Source of the DNA: Kiritimatiellia bacterium
Lineage (GTDB): Bacteria > Verrucomicrobiota > Kiritimatiellia > RFP12 > UBA1067
DNA: 64,000 nucleotides
Direction of reading: 5' to 3'
NCBI GenBank assembly: GCA_017514235.1
Contig: JAFWKK010000038.1
Location: forward strand, 62,001-126,000
Below are positions 40,359 to 49,800 of the stretch, piece by piece. Made by a program: the position numbers and the translations under genes. The notes beneath the pieces are model-generated. The model was not told the DNA's origin and did not search any database. It saw only the letters and a program-made list of their open reading frames with translations. How positions within the stretch are numbered: position 1 is the stretch's first letter; each line of letters begins with the position of its first letter.

Positions 40359-41000
40359 TCAGCAAGAATAGACGATGTCAGGAGGAGGTGGTGAGGTGAA
40401 CGTGACGCGCTCGCCGGTCGTAGGATGCAGGAACGAAAGCGTCACGGCGTGAAGCAGCTGCCGTGTCGGCTTGCGAGGAAGCCTGCGGTCCTTTTCAGCA
40501 TTTCCGTACGTCCTGTCGCCCACCACCGGACAGCCGAGCGCGGCGGCGTGAATTCGTATCTGATGCATGCGGCCGGTATCAATCCTGAACTCCACAAGAG
40601 CAAGGCCGTTTCGCTTGCCGAGCACTGTCCAGTGCGTGACCGCAGAGAGGCGGTCGCGGCCAACAGGCGTGTCGATGGTGCCGGTTGACGTGCGCGGTGC
40701 GCCATGCAGCACCGCAAGATACGTCTTGGCAACGCCCTCATGCGATTCGAACTGGTGGCGGAGGGATAGATACGACTGGCGGTTCTTCGCGAACACCATC
40801 ACGCCGCTCGTCTCGACATCCAGGCGATGCACGACCCCAGGGCGCTCCGCCGATCCCACGGACTTCATCTGCGGAAAACGCTGCGCCAACAAGTCCGCAA
40901 GCACAGGCTCATTCCGCCCCGGCGCGGAATGAACAATCATTCCGGCCGGCTTGTCAACTACCACAATGTCTTCGTCGTCGTATATGACGTCGGGACTCAT
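40359..41000 (-). CDS. RluA-family 23S rRNA or tRNA pseudouridine synthase
   Basis: A 213-residue pseudouridine synthase of the RluA family. The catalytic Asp lies in VVHRLDVETSGVMVFAKN; the family start VVVDKPAGMIVH and the later TGRMHQIRIHAAALGCPVVGD are clear. It lacks the N-terminal S4 domain of RluD and is short, resembling RluA/TruC types. The uridine it modifies cannot be told. ATG at 41000, 26 bases after the yebC stop; probably the last gene of a yebC-led unit. Confidence 0.9.
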   Translation of the reverse strand: MSPDVIYDDEDIVVVDKPAGMIVHSAPGRNEPVLADLLAQRFPQMKSVGSAERPGVVHRLDVETSGVMVFAKNRQSYLSLRHQFESHEGVAKTYLAVLHGAPRTSTGTIDTPVGRDRLSAVTHWTVLGKRNGLALVEFRIDTGRMHQIRIHAAALGCPVVGDRTYGNAEKDRRLPRKPTRQLLHAVTLSFLHPTTGERVTFTSPPPPDIVYSC

Positions 41001-41026
41001 GGCGGAGAAAACCGCCTCGGTCCGGC

Positions 41027-41791
41027 TCAGCCCTCAGCCGCAAGCGCGGCATCGACTTCGTCGGTCGTCTCCATGTTGTTGTAGACGTCCTGCACATCCT
41101 CAAGGTCCTCGAGCATGTCAAGGAACTTGTTGATTGCCTTGGCAACCGCAACGTCGGACACGGGGTTCGTCATGTTCGGCACGAGACCAACCGAGCTGCT
41201 CTCCTCGTCGACTGCGATGCCGCCGGCTTTGATCGCCTCGAGCACGGCATTGTAGTCGTTCGGCTGGCACTTGACGGTGAAGCCGCCGTCCTCGCTCAAG
41301 ACGTCTTCGGCACCCGCCTCAAGGGCGACTTCCATCACGCGGTCCTCGGTGACACCATCGGCCGCAGGAATCATGATCTGGCCCATGCGATCGAAAAGAC
41401 GCGAAGCACTGCCCGGCTTGGCCAGCTCGATGCCGTTCTTCTTGAAGACATTGGACACCTCTGCCGCCGCGCGGTTCTTGTTGTCGGTCAGGACGCGGAC
41501 GACGACGGCTGTTCCGTTCTTGATGCCCTCGTACTGCGCGTCGACCATTTCGGCCGACTCAAGCTCGCCCGTGCCTTTCTTGATCGCGCGATCGATGTTG
41601 TCGTTGGGCATCTGCGCGGCCTTCGCCTTCGCAATGAGCGTGCGCAACGTCGGGTTGTTGTCGGGGTTGCCGCCCTTCGCCTTGACGACGATGGTGATCT
41701 CCTTGCCAAGCTTGGAGAATATCTTGCCCTTCTTCGCATCCGCCGCGCCCTTCGCGCGCTTGATTGTCGCCCAGTGGCTGTGACCTGACAT
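41027..41791 (-). CDS. yebC: YebC/PmpR family protein
   Basis: A 254-residue member of the YebC family, reported both as DNA-binding regulators and as factors easing translation of proline-rich stretches. N terminus MSGHSHWATIKRAKGAADAKKGKIFSKLGKEI is diagnostic, followed by AKAAQMPNDNIDRAIKKGTGE and DNKNRAAAEV. The ribosome site AAGGAG lies 13 bases before the ATG. Flanked by infA upstream and rluA-like downstream. Confidence 0.96.
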   Translation of the reverse strand: MSGHSHWATIKRAKGAADAKKGKIFSKLGKEITIVVKAKGGNPDNNPTLRTLIAKAKAAQMPNDNIDRAIKKGTGELESAEMVDAQYEGIKNGTAVVVRVLTDNKNRAAAEVSNVFKKNGIELAKPGSASRLFDRMGQIMIPAADGVTEDRVMEVALEAGAEDVLSEDGGFTVKCQPNDYNAVLEAIKAGGIAVDEESSSVGLVPNMTNPVSDVAVAKAINKFLDMLEDLEDVQDVYNNMETTDEVDAALAAEG

Positions 41792-41818
41792 TTCTCGAAT
41801 CTCCTTCGGTTTTGTTTG

Positions 41819-42046
41819 TTAGACTTTGTGACGGTACGTTATGCGGCCTTTGCCGAGATCATAAGGAGAGATCTCGACGGTGACCTTGTCGCCGATCGCG
41901 ATCTTGATGAAGAACTTCCTCATCTTGCCGGATATGTGAGCCAGCACCTCATGCCCGTTTTCGAGCTGAACCTTGTACATCGTTGCCGGCAGAACCTTTG
42001 TGACGGTCCCGACGACCTCGATAGCCTGATCCTCTTCTTTCGCCAT
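41819..42046 (-). CDS. infA: Translation initiation factor IF-1
   Basis: A 75-residue OB-fold protein that binds the 30S A site. [20 protein letters not shown], the [14 protein letters not shown] core and [13 protein letters not shown] end are all standard IF-1. A TGGTAGAAT extended -10 lies upstream at 42081-42086, inside the end of the queH-birA gene on the same strand. The number of predicted leaderless genes nearby makes IF-1 availability of some interest. Confidence 0.97.
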   Translation of the reverse strand: MAKEEDQAIEVVGTVTKVLPATMYKVQLENGHEVLAHISGKMRKFFIKIAIGDKVTVEISPYDLGKGRITYRHKV

Positions 42047-42080
42047 TAGCCGTTGCCTTGTTTAAGGTAAAAACGTGCGT

Positions 42081-42086
42081 ATTCTA
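42081..42086 (-). promoter_or_regulatory. Extended -10 promoter of infA
   Basis: TGGTAGAAT on the minus strand, overlapping the stop codon of queH-birA, 34 bases before the infA ATG. Confidence 0.5.
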
Positions 42087-43364
42087 CCATTTCTCGGCCA
42101 ACAAGGCAACCCGTCGCGGAACCGCATGAAGAACGTGAGCCTCGCCGGCATAGATTTTCGCACCGCCAACATCAAGGGAACCATCAGGCTGGATGCCGCC
42201 GCAGATACCAATGACAGGGACTGCATCATCGTCCGTCTGAACGATCGAAATGGTCTGTCTCTTCAGGAAGTCTATCGCGGCAATCTCTGGGTAGGCGGCT
42301 TCGAAGCCTCTTTCTTTCCAGATGTCATACCACTTGCCAAGTTGCCCCAGAATGGCATTGCGCACTTTGGGGACAGTCCCCGTGAAATTCTGGAGAGACC
42401 CCAAGGAAATCGCTTTTTCTCGCAGATCTTCGGGAAAGATCTGCGGTTTTACGTTTATCCCTATGCCTGCAATGACTTTGTCGCAGTTCAGCTCACATAG
42501 AATTCCGGCGACTTTTCTTCCCCCTATCAGTATGTCATTCGGCCACTTTATCATGGGGACAGTCCCCGCAAGCAATGGGGACAGTCCCCGTGAGACTGCA
42601 AGGCCAACGACGAGCGGCAGGGTTGAAACAGCCTCTGGTGACAATCCCTCCACAGAAAGAACTGCCGACATCAGGAGATTTGCTCCGGGCGGCGAATGCC
42701 ATTTGTGGTCAAGGCGTCCACGCCCCGCCGTCTGATAATCGGCCGTGAAGACATCGCCATGGGTTCCGACACGGGCATCGACATTCGTCGATTCCGTCTC
42801 AAGCTTGTGATGCAAGGTCCATCTCGCCTTGGAGAACTCGCAGCCGCAATAATTCTGCCTGTAAAGGCCAAGTGCCTTTGCCCGTTCCACGGAACGCACG
42901 AAACCACCATGCGCCTTGAAGTTCCACGGATCCCACCTGACACCTGTCACTGACTCTGCCGCGTCAACCGCTGCGGCAAAGACCATCGACGTAGGCTTGT
43001 GCGGCGAGACGGTTAGCGAAGTCGTGAACGAATCGAATCCGTGCGCCCTGGCGTATTCCGCCGCCTTTGCGAGGTTGTAACGGAAGCACCTAGCGCAGCG
43101 CTCACCCTTCTCCGGTTCATGCTCGTAGCCTGCGGCGACTTCTCGCAACCATTCATCATGGTCATATGGAAGCGCGACAATCGGAACGCCGTCCGCCGCC
43201 GCCAGCCTCTCTGCCGAACGCAGGCGCTTCTCGAACTCCTCTCGCGTGTCGATGTTCGAGTTGGCGAAGAGCATCGTGACGTTCTTGCCGCTTCCCTTCA
43301 GCGCAGGCACACATGCGCTTGCGCAGGGGCCGCAGCAGACATGGAGCAGCATGCGGTTCACCAT
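42084..43364 (-). CDS. QueH-BirA fusion: epoxyqueuosine reductase plus biotin protein ligase
   Basis: A 426-residue fusion of two unrelated enzymes. Residues 5-181 are QueH (epoxyqueuosine reductase, last step of queuosine synthesis in tRNA): LLHVCCGPC (7-14), CARCFRYNL (90-98), TTSLTVSPHK and NYCGCEFSK (171-179) provide the Fe-S and metal cysteines. Residues about 184-426 are biotin protein ligase: QTAGRGRLDHKWHSPPG (211-227) binds biotinyl-AMP, then KWPNDI (273-278) and GIGINV. No DNA-binding domain is present. Three copies of a 13-base palindrome lie within the ligase part. The start overlaps the SDR gene stop by seven bases. Confidence 0.9.
   Translation of the reverse strand: MVNRMLLHVCCGPCASACVPALKGSGKNVTMLFANSNIDTREEFEKRLRSAERLAAADGVPIVALPYDHDEWLREVAAGYEHEPEKGERCARCFRYNLAKAAEYARAHGFDSFTTSLTVSPHKPTSMVFAAAVDAAESVTGVRWDPWNFKAHGGFVRSVERAKALGLYRQNYCGCEFSKARWTLHHKLETESTNVDARVGTHGDVFTADYQTAGRGRLDHKWHSPPGANLLMSAVLSVEGLSPEAVSTLPLVVGLAVSRGLSPLLAGTVPMIKWPNDILIGGRKVAGILCELNCDKVIAGIGINVKPQIFPEDLREKAISLGSLQNFTGTVPKVRNAILGQLGKWYDIWKERGFEAAYPEIAAIDFLKRQTISIVQTDDDAVPVIGICGGIQPDGSLDVGGAKIYAGEAHVLHAVPRRVALLAEKW
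42369..42381. repeat. Palindrome GGGGACAGTCCCC, copy 1
   Basis: Perfect odd palindrome inside the biotin ligase coding region; encodes TGTVPK (residues 328-333). Confidence 0.85.
42555..42567. repeat. Palindrome GGGGACAGTCCCC, copy 2
   Basis: Encodes AGTVPM (266-271), directly before the KWPND motif. Copy 3 starts 22 bases later. Confidence 0.85.
42577..42589. repeat. Palindrome GGGGACAGTCCCC, copy 3
   Basis: Encodes RGLSP (259-263). Copies 2 and 3 both read ATGGGGACAGTCCCCG, a 16-base direct repeat. Confidence 0.85.
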
Positions 43365-44008
43365 GCCTCCAGCAAATGCTGCCCGCCGTCCACAGGAATC
43401 GTGCAGCCGGTCGTCGATTCAGCAGAAAGCAAGAACGCGACAGCGTCGGCGACGCTCGCAGCCGACGGACGCCCCAGCAACGTCGCCGCCGCCTTCTCAT
43501 GCATTCCTTCCGGCACAAATACCGGGCCAGGAGCAACGGCATTCACACGCAGAGTATCGGCAAAAAGTGCGGCGGACTTCGCGGTAAACTCGTAGAGAGA
43601 GCGCTTGGTCTCCATGTAGCGGGGAGAGGCTTGGGACGGACTAGCCTGCCGAGACAAGACTGCCGCGTCGAGAATGTTCACGACCGCGCCGCGTCCGCTC
43701 TCACGACCAGCCATCAGCATGGTCAGCTTCTTCGGCGCTTCAAGGTTGACGGCCTCGACTGCGCAATCCTCGCCGGCGAACAGCCCGGCGTTGTTGACCA
43801 ATGCATCCGGTGGGACTCCGCCCAAGATGCGCAACGCTTCGGAAAAGAGTCTCGCCGCGCCGACAGGCGCGGCGAGATCCGCAACGATGTCGGCGCCTGC
43901 GCCGCCACGATGCGAACTTGTGACAACCTGCCAGCCGTCCGCCCTCAGCCTGTCAGAGATGGCGCGGCCCAGCCGCGCCGTTCCCCCGGTGACAAGCACG
44001 GACTTCAC
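43358..44008 (-). CDS. Short-chain dehydrogenase, FolM/pteridine reductase-like
   Basis: A 216-residue NAD(P)-dependent SDR. The cofactor motif is TGGTARLG (7-14), fitting the TGxxxRxG form that marks pteridine reductases and FolM rather than TGxxxGxG of most SDRs; NNAG and the catalytic YMETK are present, as is VNAVAPGPVFVPEG. A role in reducing dihydromonapterin or dihydrofolate is an inference from that motif. The start is GTG at 44008, overlapping the rhaA stop as GTGA. Next gene is queH-birA. Confidence 0.78.
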   Translation of the reverse strand: MKSVLVTGGTARLGRAISDRLRADGWQVVTSSHRGGAGADIVADLAAPVGAARLFSEALRILGGVPPDALVNNAGLFAGEDCAVEAVNLEAPKKLTMLMAGRESGRGAVVNILDAAVLSRQASPSQASPRYMETKRSLYEFTAKSAALFADTLRVNAVAPGPVFVPEGMHEKAAATLLGRPSAASVADAVAFLLSAESTTGCTIPVDGGQHLLEAW

Positions 44009-45240
44009 CGCTTCAGGAGCACGTCCTTCTCATACTTGCGGACGGCGTCAAACCACGACTCGTCGGCGACACGACCGTTGCGGCGGCAGAACTCAGACCA
44101 GACCTCTTCGACGGGATAGTTCTTGTACTCCTCCTGAAGGACGAGCTGCGCCGTGAAGTCGCCGGACTCCTGGAGCTTCGTAAGGTTCTTCCAGGGCACG
44201 AGCATCGCCTTCAGCAACTCCTTCTGCATGTTGCGCATGCCGAGCACCCACGCCGCAACGCGATTGATGGAGGCATCGAAGTAGTCAAGCGCGACGATGA
44301 AGTTCTGCGGACCCATCTTCACGATCTCCTGCGCAGCGGCGCGGAGGTCGTCGTTCTGGCGGATGACGTGGTCAGAGTCCCAGCGGACGGGGCGCGAGAT
44401 GTGGAACGCGACCTTGCCAAACGTCATGAGGAACGCGCTGATCTTGTCCGCCACCGACTCGCTCAGGTGGAAGTGGCCCATGTCGAGGAGCGCGAGGATA
44501 TTGCGCGTCGCCGCGTAGCCCATCACGAACTCGTGCGAACCGACCGTATAGCTTTCGACGCCAATGCCGAACAGCTTCGACTCGAGCGTCGGCACCACGG
44601 CCTTCTTGTCATACTTGCACTTGAAGATCCTGTCAAGCGAATCGGCCATGCGTTGGCGCGGGCCAAGACGATCGGACGGCTCGTCCTTGTAGCCGTCAGG
44701 CATCCAGAAGTTGATTGCGCACGGGCTCTTGAGTTCCTTCGCGAAGTACTCCGCGATCTTGATGCAGGCAATGCCGTGGTTTATCCAGAACTTGCGAATC
44801 TTCGGGTCGGGCGAGGAGAGCGTAAGGCCGTCCTTGACGTTGCCGTGAGAGAAGAACGTGGGGTTGAAGTCGAGCTTCACGCCAGCCTTCTTCGCCCACT
44901 TCACCCACGGCGCGAAATTCGCCGGGGAGAGCTTGTCGCGGTCGGTCACCTTTCCCTCATGAATGCCATAGCACGCATGCAGGTTTACGCGATGGCTGCC
45001 GGGAATGAGCGAAAGCGCAAACTCGAGGTCGGACATCAGCTCCTGCGGTGTGCGCGCCTTGCCGGGGTAGTTGCCGGTGGTGGCGATGCCGCCAGAGGCG
45101 CCTCCGGTTGACTCAAACCCGCCGACATCGTCGCCCTGCCAGCAATGCAGGGATATCGCTATCTTGCCCAGGTCGCGGATTGCCTTCTCGGTGTCGATCC
45201 CGATTTTCGCATACTTCCTACTCGCTTCGCGGTAGCTCAT
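44005..45240 (-). CDS. rhaA: L-rhamnose isomerase
   Basis: Converts L-rhamnose to L-rhamnulose, with Mn or Zn. A 411-residue protein very similar to Escherichia coli RhaA throughout: SLHCWQGDDVGGFE, GGIATTGNYPGKART, LDFNPTFFSHG, ESKLFGIGVESYTVGSHEF, LLDMGHFHLSE, ISRPVRWDSDHV and LDYFDASINRVAAWVLGMRNM. The start MSYREASRK (ATG 45238-45240) has an AAGGAG ribosome site; the longer reading from 45306 is less likely. A TGGTATAAT box lies at 45328-45333. rhaB, rhaD and a regulator are absent nearby. Confidence 0.96.
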   Translation of the reverse strand: MSYREASRKYAKIGIDTEKAIRDLGKIAISLHCWQGDDVGGFESTGGASGGIATTGNYPGKARTPQELMSDLEFALSLIPGSHRVNLHACYGIHEGKVTDRDKLSPANFAPWVKWAKKAGVKLDFNPTFFSHGNVKDGLTLSSPDPKIRKFWINHGIACIKIAEYFAKELKSPCAINFWMPDGYKDEPSDRLGPRQRMADSLDRIFKCKYDKKAVVPTLESKLFGIGVESYTVGSHEFVMGYAATRNILALLDMGHFHLSESVADKISAFLMTFGKVAFHISRPVRWDSDHVIRQNDDLRAAAQEIVKMGPQNFIVALDYFDASINRVAAWVLGMRNMQKELLKAMLVPWKNLTKLQESGDFTAQLVLQEEYKNYPVEEVWSEFCRRNGRVADESWFDAVRKYEKDVLLKR

Positions 45241-45327
45241 CGTCTTTCTCCTTATGTTGACGTATCTCGTTTCGCCGTGTCCGGCCCCGGCGGCAGCCGA
45301 CGCCATTCAGTCGCCTCCGTGGCGCAT

Positions 45328-45333
45328 ATTATA
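45328..45333 (-). promoter_or_regulatory. Extended -10 promoter of rhaA
   Basis: TGGTATAAT on the minus strand, about 88 bases before the rhaA ATG, leaving a leader of about 80 bases. Confidence 0.6.
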
Positions 45334-45350
45334 CCAAAATTCCAGTGGCG

Positions 45351-46724
45351 TCAGAACTTGAAGTCCACCTGCCAGCGGAAGAACCACGCCGGCTTGTCCG
45401 TCTCGTAATAGTCGCCGGGGTTGAAAAGCTCCGCATACAGGTGGCCGAAAATCTCGAAACGCTCGCCCTTCTCCTTGTCCGCAAGCATGATCGGGAAGTC
45501 GTAGCGCACCTGGCTGAGCAGGCCCTTGAAGAAGCCGTTGCCACCGCCCAGGTCGTCCTGCGCCGCAGCGAACATAGGACCCGTTGCGGCCACGAGCGTG
45601 TGGCGGCGGCCGAAGTCGATGCCGGCGGTCAGCTTCAGGTAGTGCATGTTGCTCCACCACGCTGCGCCGTAGTGCGTGCCGTACAGGAATAGCTCGGAGT
45701 CATTGACGCCGCGCGACCACATCGGATCCCAGGCGTGGTGGCCGCCGTCCTCGTCGGCCGCGTCCTTGTCGCCCGACATGAAGTGGTAGCCAAGCTTGCC
45801 GAGCGGACGCACGGAAGACTGAGCCGAGCTCTTCCAGTTGACGCCGGCGTATGAGCTCCAGCCGGAAAGTGTCGCGCCGTCGCCGTTGCGCCCGACCTGC
45901 CCCATCGCCTCCAGCTGGAGTGACCACTCCTCGTTCAGCTGCGGCATCAGCTTGCCGCCAACCATCTCACGCAACGTCCACGGGCGCAACTCGCCGCCAC
46001 GGCGGAACGCACGCGTGTACTTCTGCATCACGAACAGCTGGTACGGAAGTGCCTTGCCGAGATCGGAATTCCAGATCGCACCGACGCCCCAGTCGTCCAT
46101 GTCGGGCTCCGCCCCGCCGCCCAGACCGGAAAGCGACCTGTGCTTGCCGCGGTCTGTGCCCCACCTGACGTCACTGTCGTCGAAGTTATAGAGCGTGAAC
46201 AGGTCGAGCGACGACACCTCAGTGAAGTGCATCCTCGTGCGAAGCATGTCGCCGTAGACCGTGCGCGAGCCATCGCCTGGGGTGCCGTCCACGAAGATGT
46301 GATCAAGGCCGTAGAGATTGTAGATGTCCTGCCGCCCGAACGTGAAGTCGAGGAATCCGTCGAACAGCCCCAGCCCTTCCAGGTAGAGGTTGTCGAGGAT
46401 CAGCTCGTCAGGGAATGTATATTTGTTGGAATACGGTTCGGGGCACCAGCGAAACTCGTCCGTAAGGCGCGTGTAGAGGCGGAACTGCCCGATACTTTCG
46501 CTGCCGAACGAAACCTCGCCCCAGACACGTGGACGGAAACGCATGTGCTGGCGGAAGTCGCCGCAAGGAGCCTTTAGCAACAATCCTCCGCCAGGAAGGC
46601 CTGGGACGTTGTCCATCAGCTCCTGTCTGATTCTCAAGTCAGCTCCAACGTCAAAATCGAAGCCGTCGCCATGAGCAAGCAGTGCGCCAACAGCGACGAA
46701 AATACCTACAACGGTTCTTTTCAT
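45351..46724 (-). CDS. Outer-membrane beta-barrel protein, alginate-export-like
   Basis: A 457-residue exported protein. MKRTVVGIFVAVGALLAHG (ATG 46722-46724) is a good signal peptide; earlier in-frame starts exist up to 46808 but would bury it. The mature part shows alternating aromatic/hydrophobic beta strands (RFRPRVWGEVSFGS, QFRLYTRLTDEFRW, FLDFTFGRQDIYNLYG) and ends FFRWQVDFKF, with the terminal Phe typical of BAM substrates. The pattern resembles the alginate-export porin family. It may carry sugars across the outer membrane, next to rhaA in position but in a different transcript direction order (both minus). Confidence 0.72.
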   Translation of the reverse strand: MKRTVVGIFVAVGALLAHGDGFDFDVGADLRIRQELMDNVPGLPGGGLLLKAPCGDFRQHMRFRPRVWGEVSFGSESIGQFRLYTRLTDEFRWCPEPYSNKYTFPDELILDNLYLEGLGLFDGFLDFTFGRQDIYNLYGLDHIFVDGTPGDGSRTVYGDMLRTRMHFTEVSSLDLFTLYNFDDSDVRWGTDRGKHRSLSGLGGGAEPDMDDWGVGAIWNSDLGKALPYQLFVMQKYTRAFRRGGELRPWTLREMVGGKLMPQLNEEWSLQLEAMGQVGRNGDGATLSGWSSYAGVNWKSSAQSSVRPLGKLGYHFMSGDKDAADEDGGHHAWDPMWSRGVNDSELFLYGTHYGAAWWSNMHYLKLTAGIDFGRRHTLVAATGPMFAAAQDDLGGGNGFFKGLLSQVRYDFPIMLADKEKGERFEIFGHLYAELFNPGDYYETDKPAWFFRWQVDFKF

Positions 46725-46821
46725 AAGCCTCTTGCCCGAAAGTCGGGCTGGTTCGCATACTTTCGCGTTCATGTAGGACATTATCGCAAATTTGCCGCCA
46801 CCGCGCAAGGGGGATTTATGG

Positions 46822-46827
46822 TATAAT
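46822..46827 (+). promoter_or_regulatory. Extended -10 promoter of ileS
   Basis: TGGTATAAT on the plus strand; the ATG follows after 32 bases with a CGGAG ribosome site, so this gene has a normal leader. Confidence 0.65.
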
Positions 46828-46859
46828 AATTATTCACTTGAAAGGTGGATCGGAGAACT

Positions 46860-49800
46860 ATGTTCAAGGCTGTATCTAATAAGGTCGCATTTCCGGAAAT
46901 GGAAAAGACCGTCCTGGCGAAATGGGAGCGGAACAGGACGTTCGAGAAGTCCCTCGCGCGAAACGCGGGAAGGGAACGTTATACTTTCTACGACGGGCCC
47001 CCGTTTGCGACGGGCCTGCCGCACTACGGCCATCTGCTGGCCGGAGTCATCAAGGACATCGTGCCGCGCTACCAGACGATGCGCGGCAAGTACGTGGAGC
47101 GCAGGTTCGGCTGGGACACACACGGGCTTCCCATCGAGGCCCTCGCGCAGGACGCGCTTGGCGTGGCCGGTGCTCCCGAAATCAAGAGACTCGGCGTCGA
47201 CAAGTTCAACGAGCAGTGCCGCTCGATGGTCCTCAAGTACGTGTCCGAATGGCGCAAGACCGTGACGCGCATAGGCCGCTGGGTCGACTTCGACAACGAC
47301 TACAAGACCATGGACCCGAGCTTCATGGAGTCCGTCTGGTGGGTGTTCAAGCAGCTTTGGAACCAGGGGCGCGTCTACCGCTCGCATCGGATCATGCCAT
47401 ATTCATGGAAGCTCTCGACGCCACTCTCAAACTTCGAGGCCGGGTCGAACTACAAGGACGTGCAGGACCCGACGGTTACGGTAAGGGTGAAGGCGATTCC
47501 CGATTCGATTTCAATCGACAGCCTTCGCGGGCGGTCGACCGCGGTCTATCTCCTGATCTGGACGACTACGCCATGGACCCTACCCGAGAACCTCGCGATC
47601 TGCGCGGGCGCAGGCATCGACTACGTGGCCGTGCGCGACCTTACGGACGATGCGCGGCCGATTTACGTGATGGCGAAGGCGCGACTCTCGACAATCTTCA
47701 AAAATCCCGCAAAGGCGGAGAAAACCGGCACGGACAGAGCCACGTTTGAAGTCGTGACCGAGTTCAAGGGATCCGAGCTAAAGGGGTGGCGCTACGAGCC
47801 GATGTTCCCGTACTTCGCCGACAAGGCAGCCGAGGGCGCGTTCGTCGTCCTTAACGACGACTACGTGACAACCGACGACGGCACGGGACTGGTTCACATC
47901 GCGCCGGCATACGGCGAGGACGACTTCCGCGTCTGCCGCGAGAACGGCATGAACGCATTCGCCGATCCGCTTGACGACGCATGCGCGTTCACCGACACCG
48001 TTCCGGAATACACCGGACGCTTCTGCAAGGACTGCGACAAGGACATCATCAAGCGCCTCAAGGCCGAGGGCAAGCTCGTCCACCAGGCGACAATCGTCCA
48101 CTCGTATCCGTTCTGCGACCGCACCGACACGCCGCTCATCTACCGGGCGATCGACGCCTGGTACGTGCGCGTGGAAGACCTGCACGAGCGCCTTGCGAAG
48201 AACAACGCCGCCGTGCACTGGACGCCCGGCTACGTCGGCGAGAAGCGCTTCGGCAACTGGCTCGAGGAGGCACGCGACTGGAACATCTCCAGAAACCGCT
48301 TCTGGGGCAGCTGCATACCGGTCTGGGTGAACGACGACGACCCGTCCGACATGATCTGCGTGGGTTCCGTGAAGGAACTGGAAGAACTTTCCGGCGAAAA
48401 GGTTACCGACCTGCACAAGCACTTCGTGGACAAAGTAGTCATAAGGCGGGACGGCAAGACGTACCACCGCACGCCCGAAGTGCTGGACTGCTGGTTCGAA
48501 TCGGGTTCGATGCCGTACGCGCAACAGCACTACATGGGCGAGGGCGACGCGTCTGCGTTCTTCCCTGCCGAATTCATCGCCGAAGGACTGGACCAGACGC
48601 GCGGATGGTTCTACACGCTTATGGTGCTCGGCACCTGCCTCTTTGACAAGTCTCCCTACAAGAACGTCATAGTCAACGGGCTGATCCTTGCCGAAGACGG
48701 CAAGAAGATGTCGAAGCGGCTGAAGAACTATCCCGACCCGAACCTGATGCTCGACACATACGGGGCGGACGCCATACGGCTCTACATGATCTACTCGCCT
48801 GTCGTGAAGGCGGAAAGCCTGAAGTTCTCCGAAAACGGCGTCAAGCAGCTGATGCGCGACCTGCTGATTCCCTGGTGGAACGCCTACTCGTTCTTCGTAA
48901 CTTATGCGAACGTGGACGGCTTCCACGACCCCGACGTTGCCGTGCCGGACTCCGCGAACGTGCTTGACCGCTGGATCGTCTCGTCAATGGAGACGCTGGT
49001 CGCCGACGTGACTGCGGCAATGGACGACTACGACCTGCAGAAGGCGGTGCGCCCGTTCGTGAAGTTCATCGAGGACCTGACGAACTGGTACATTCGCCGC
49101 AGCCGCCGTCGCTTCTGGAAGTCAACGAACGACGGCGACAAGCTCGACGCATACCGCACGCTGCGCTACGCGCTCGTGCAGCTGGCGAAGGTGGCCGCGC
49201 CGTTCACGCCCTTCATCGCGGAAGAGATATACGGGAACCTGAAGGGTGCGAGCGACCCTGAGTCGGTGCATCTCTGCGATTTCCCGTCCGCAAACGCGGC
49301 CGCGCGCGACCGAGACCTGGAGCGGCGCATGGCCGACGTCCAGGCCGTCGTAGAGCTGGGCCGGCGTCTCCGCGCCGACAACGACCTCAAGGTACGCCAG
49401 CCGCTGAGCGCACTCAAGGTGACCGGGGCCGACGTCAAGGGACTGGAGCCGCTCATCGCCGACGAACTGAACGTCCGCCGCGTCATGTTCATCGCCGACG
49501 AGACGGAACTATGCGACATGACGTACAAGGCGAACTTCAAGACGCTCGGCAGGAAGTGCGGCCCGAAGATGAAGGCCGTCGCGGCGGCGATATCCCGGCT
49601 CGGCGCGGACGGAGCCGCGGTGACGTGGCCCATGGAGATCGAGGGCGTCGAAGTCACCCTCGAGGACGTACTGGCGACGCGCTCGCCGAAGCCCGGCCTT
49701 GTCGTAGCCTCGCAGGGCAAGGTTGTAGTCGGCCTAGAGACCGCACTTACGCCGGAGCTGGTCGCGGAGGGCGACGCGCGAGAGTTCGTAAGCCGCGTGC

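Noticed and set aside
42360-42600. Frameshifted pseudogene for the biotin ligase
   Set aside because: Despite the palindromes the frame is open and the motifs before and after remain in register.
47778-48926. 382-codon minus-strand frame
   Set aside because: Shadow of ileS, caused by high GC at third positions.
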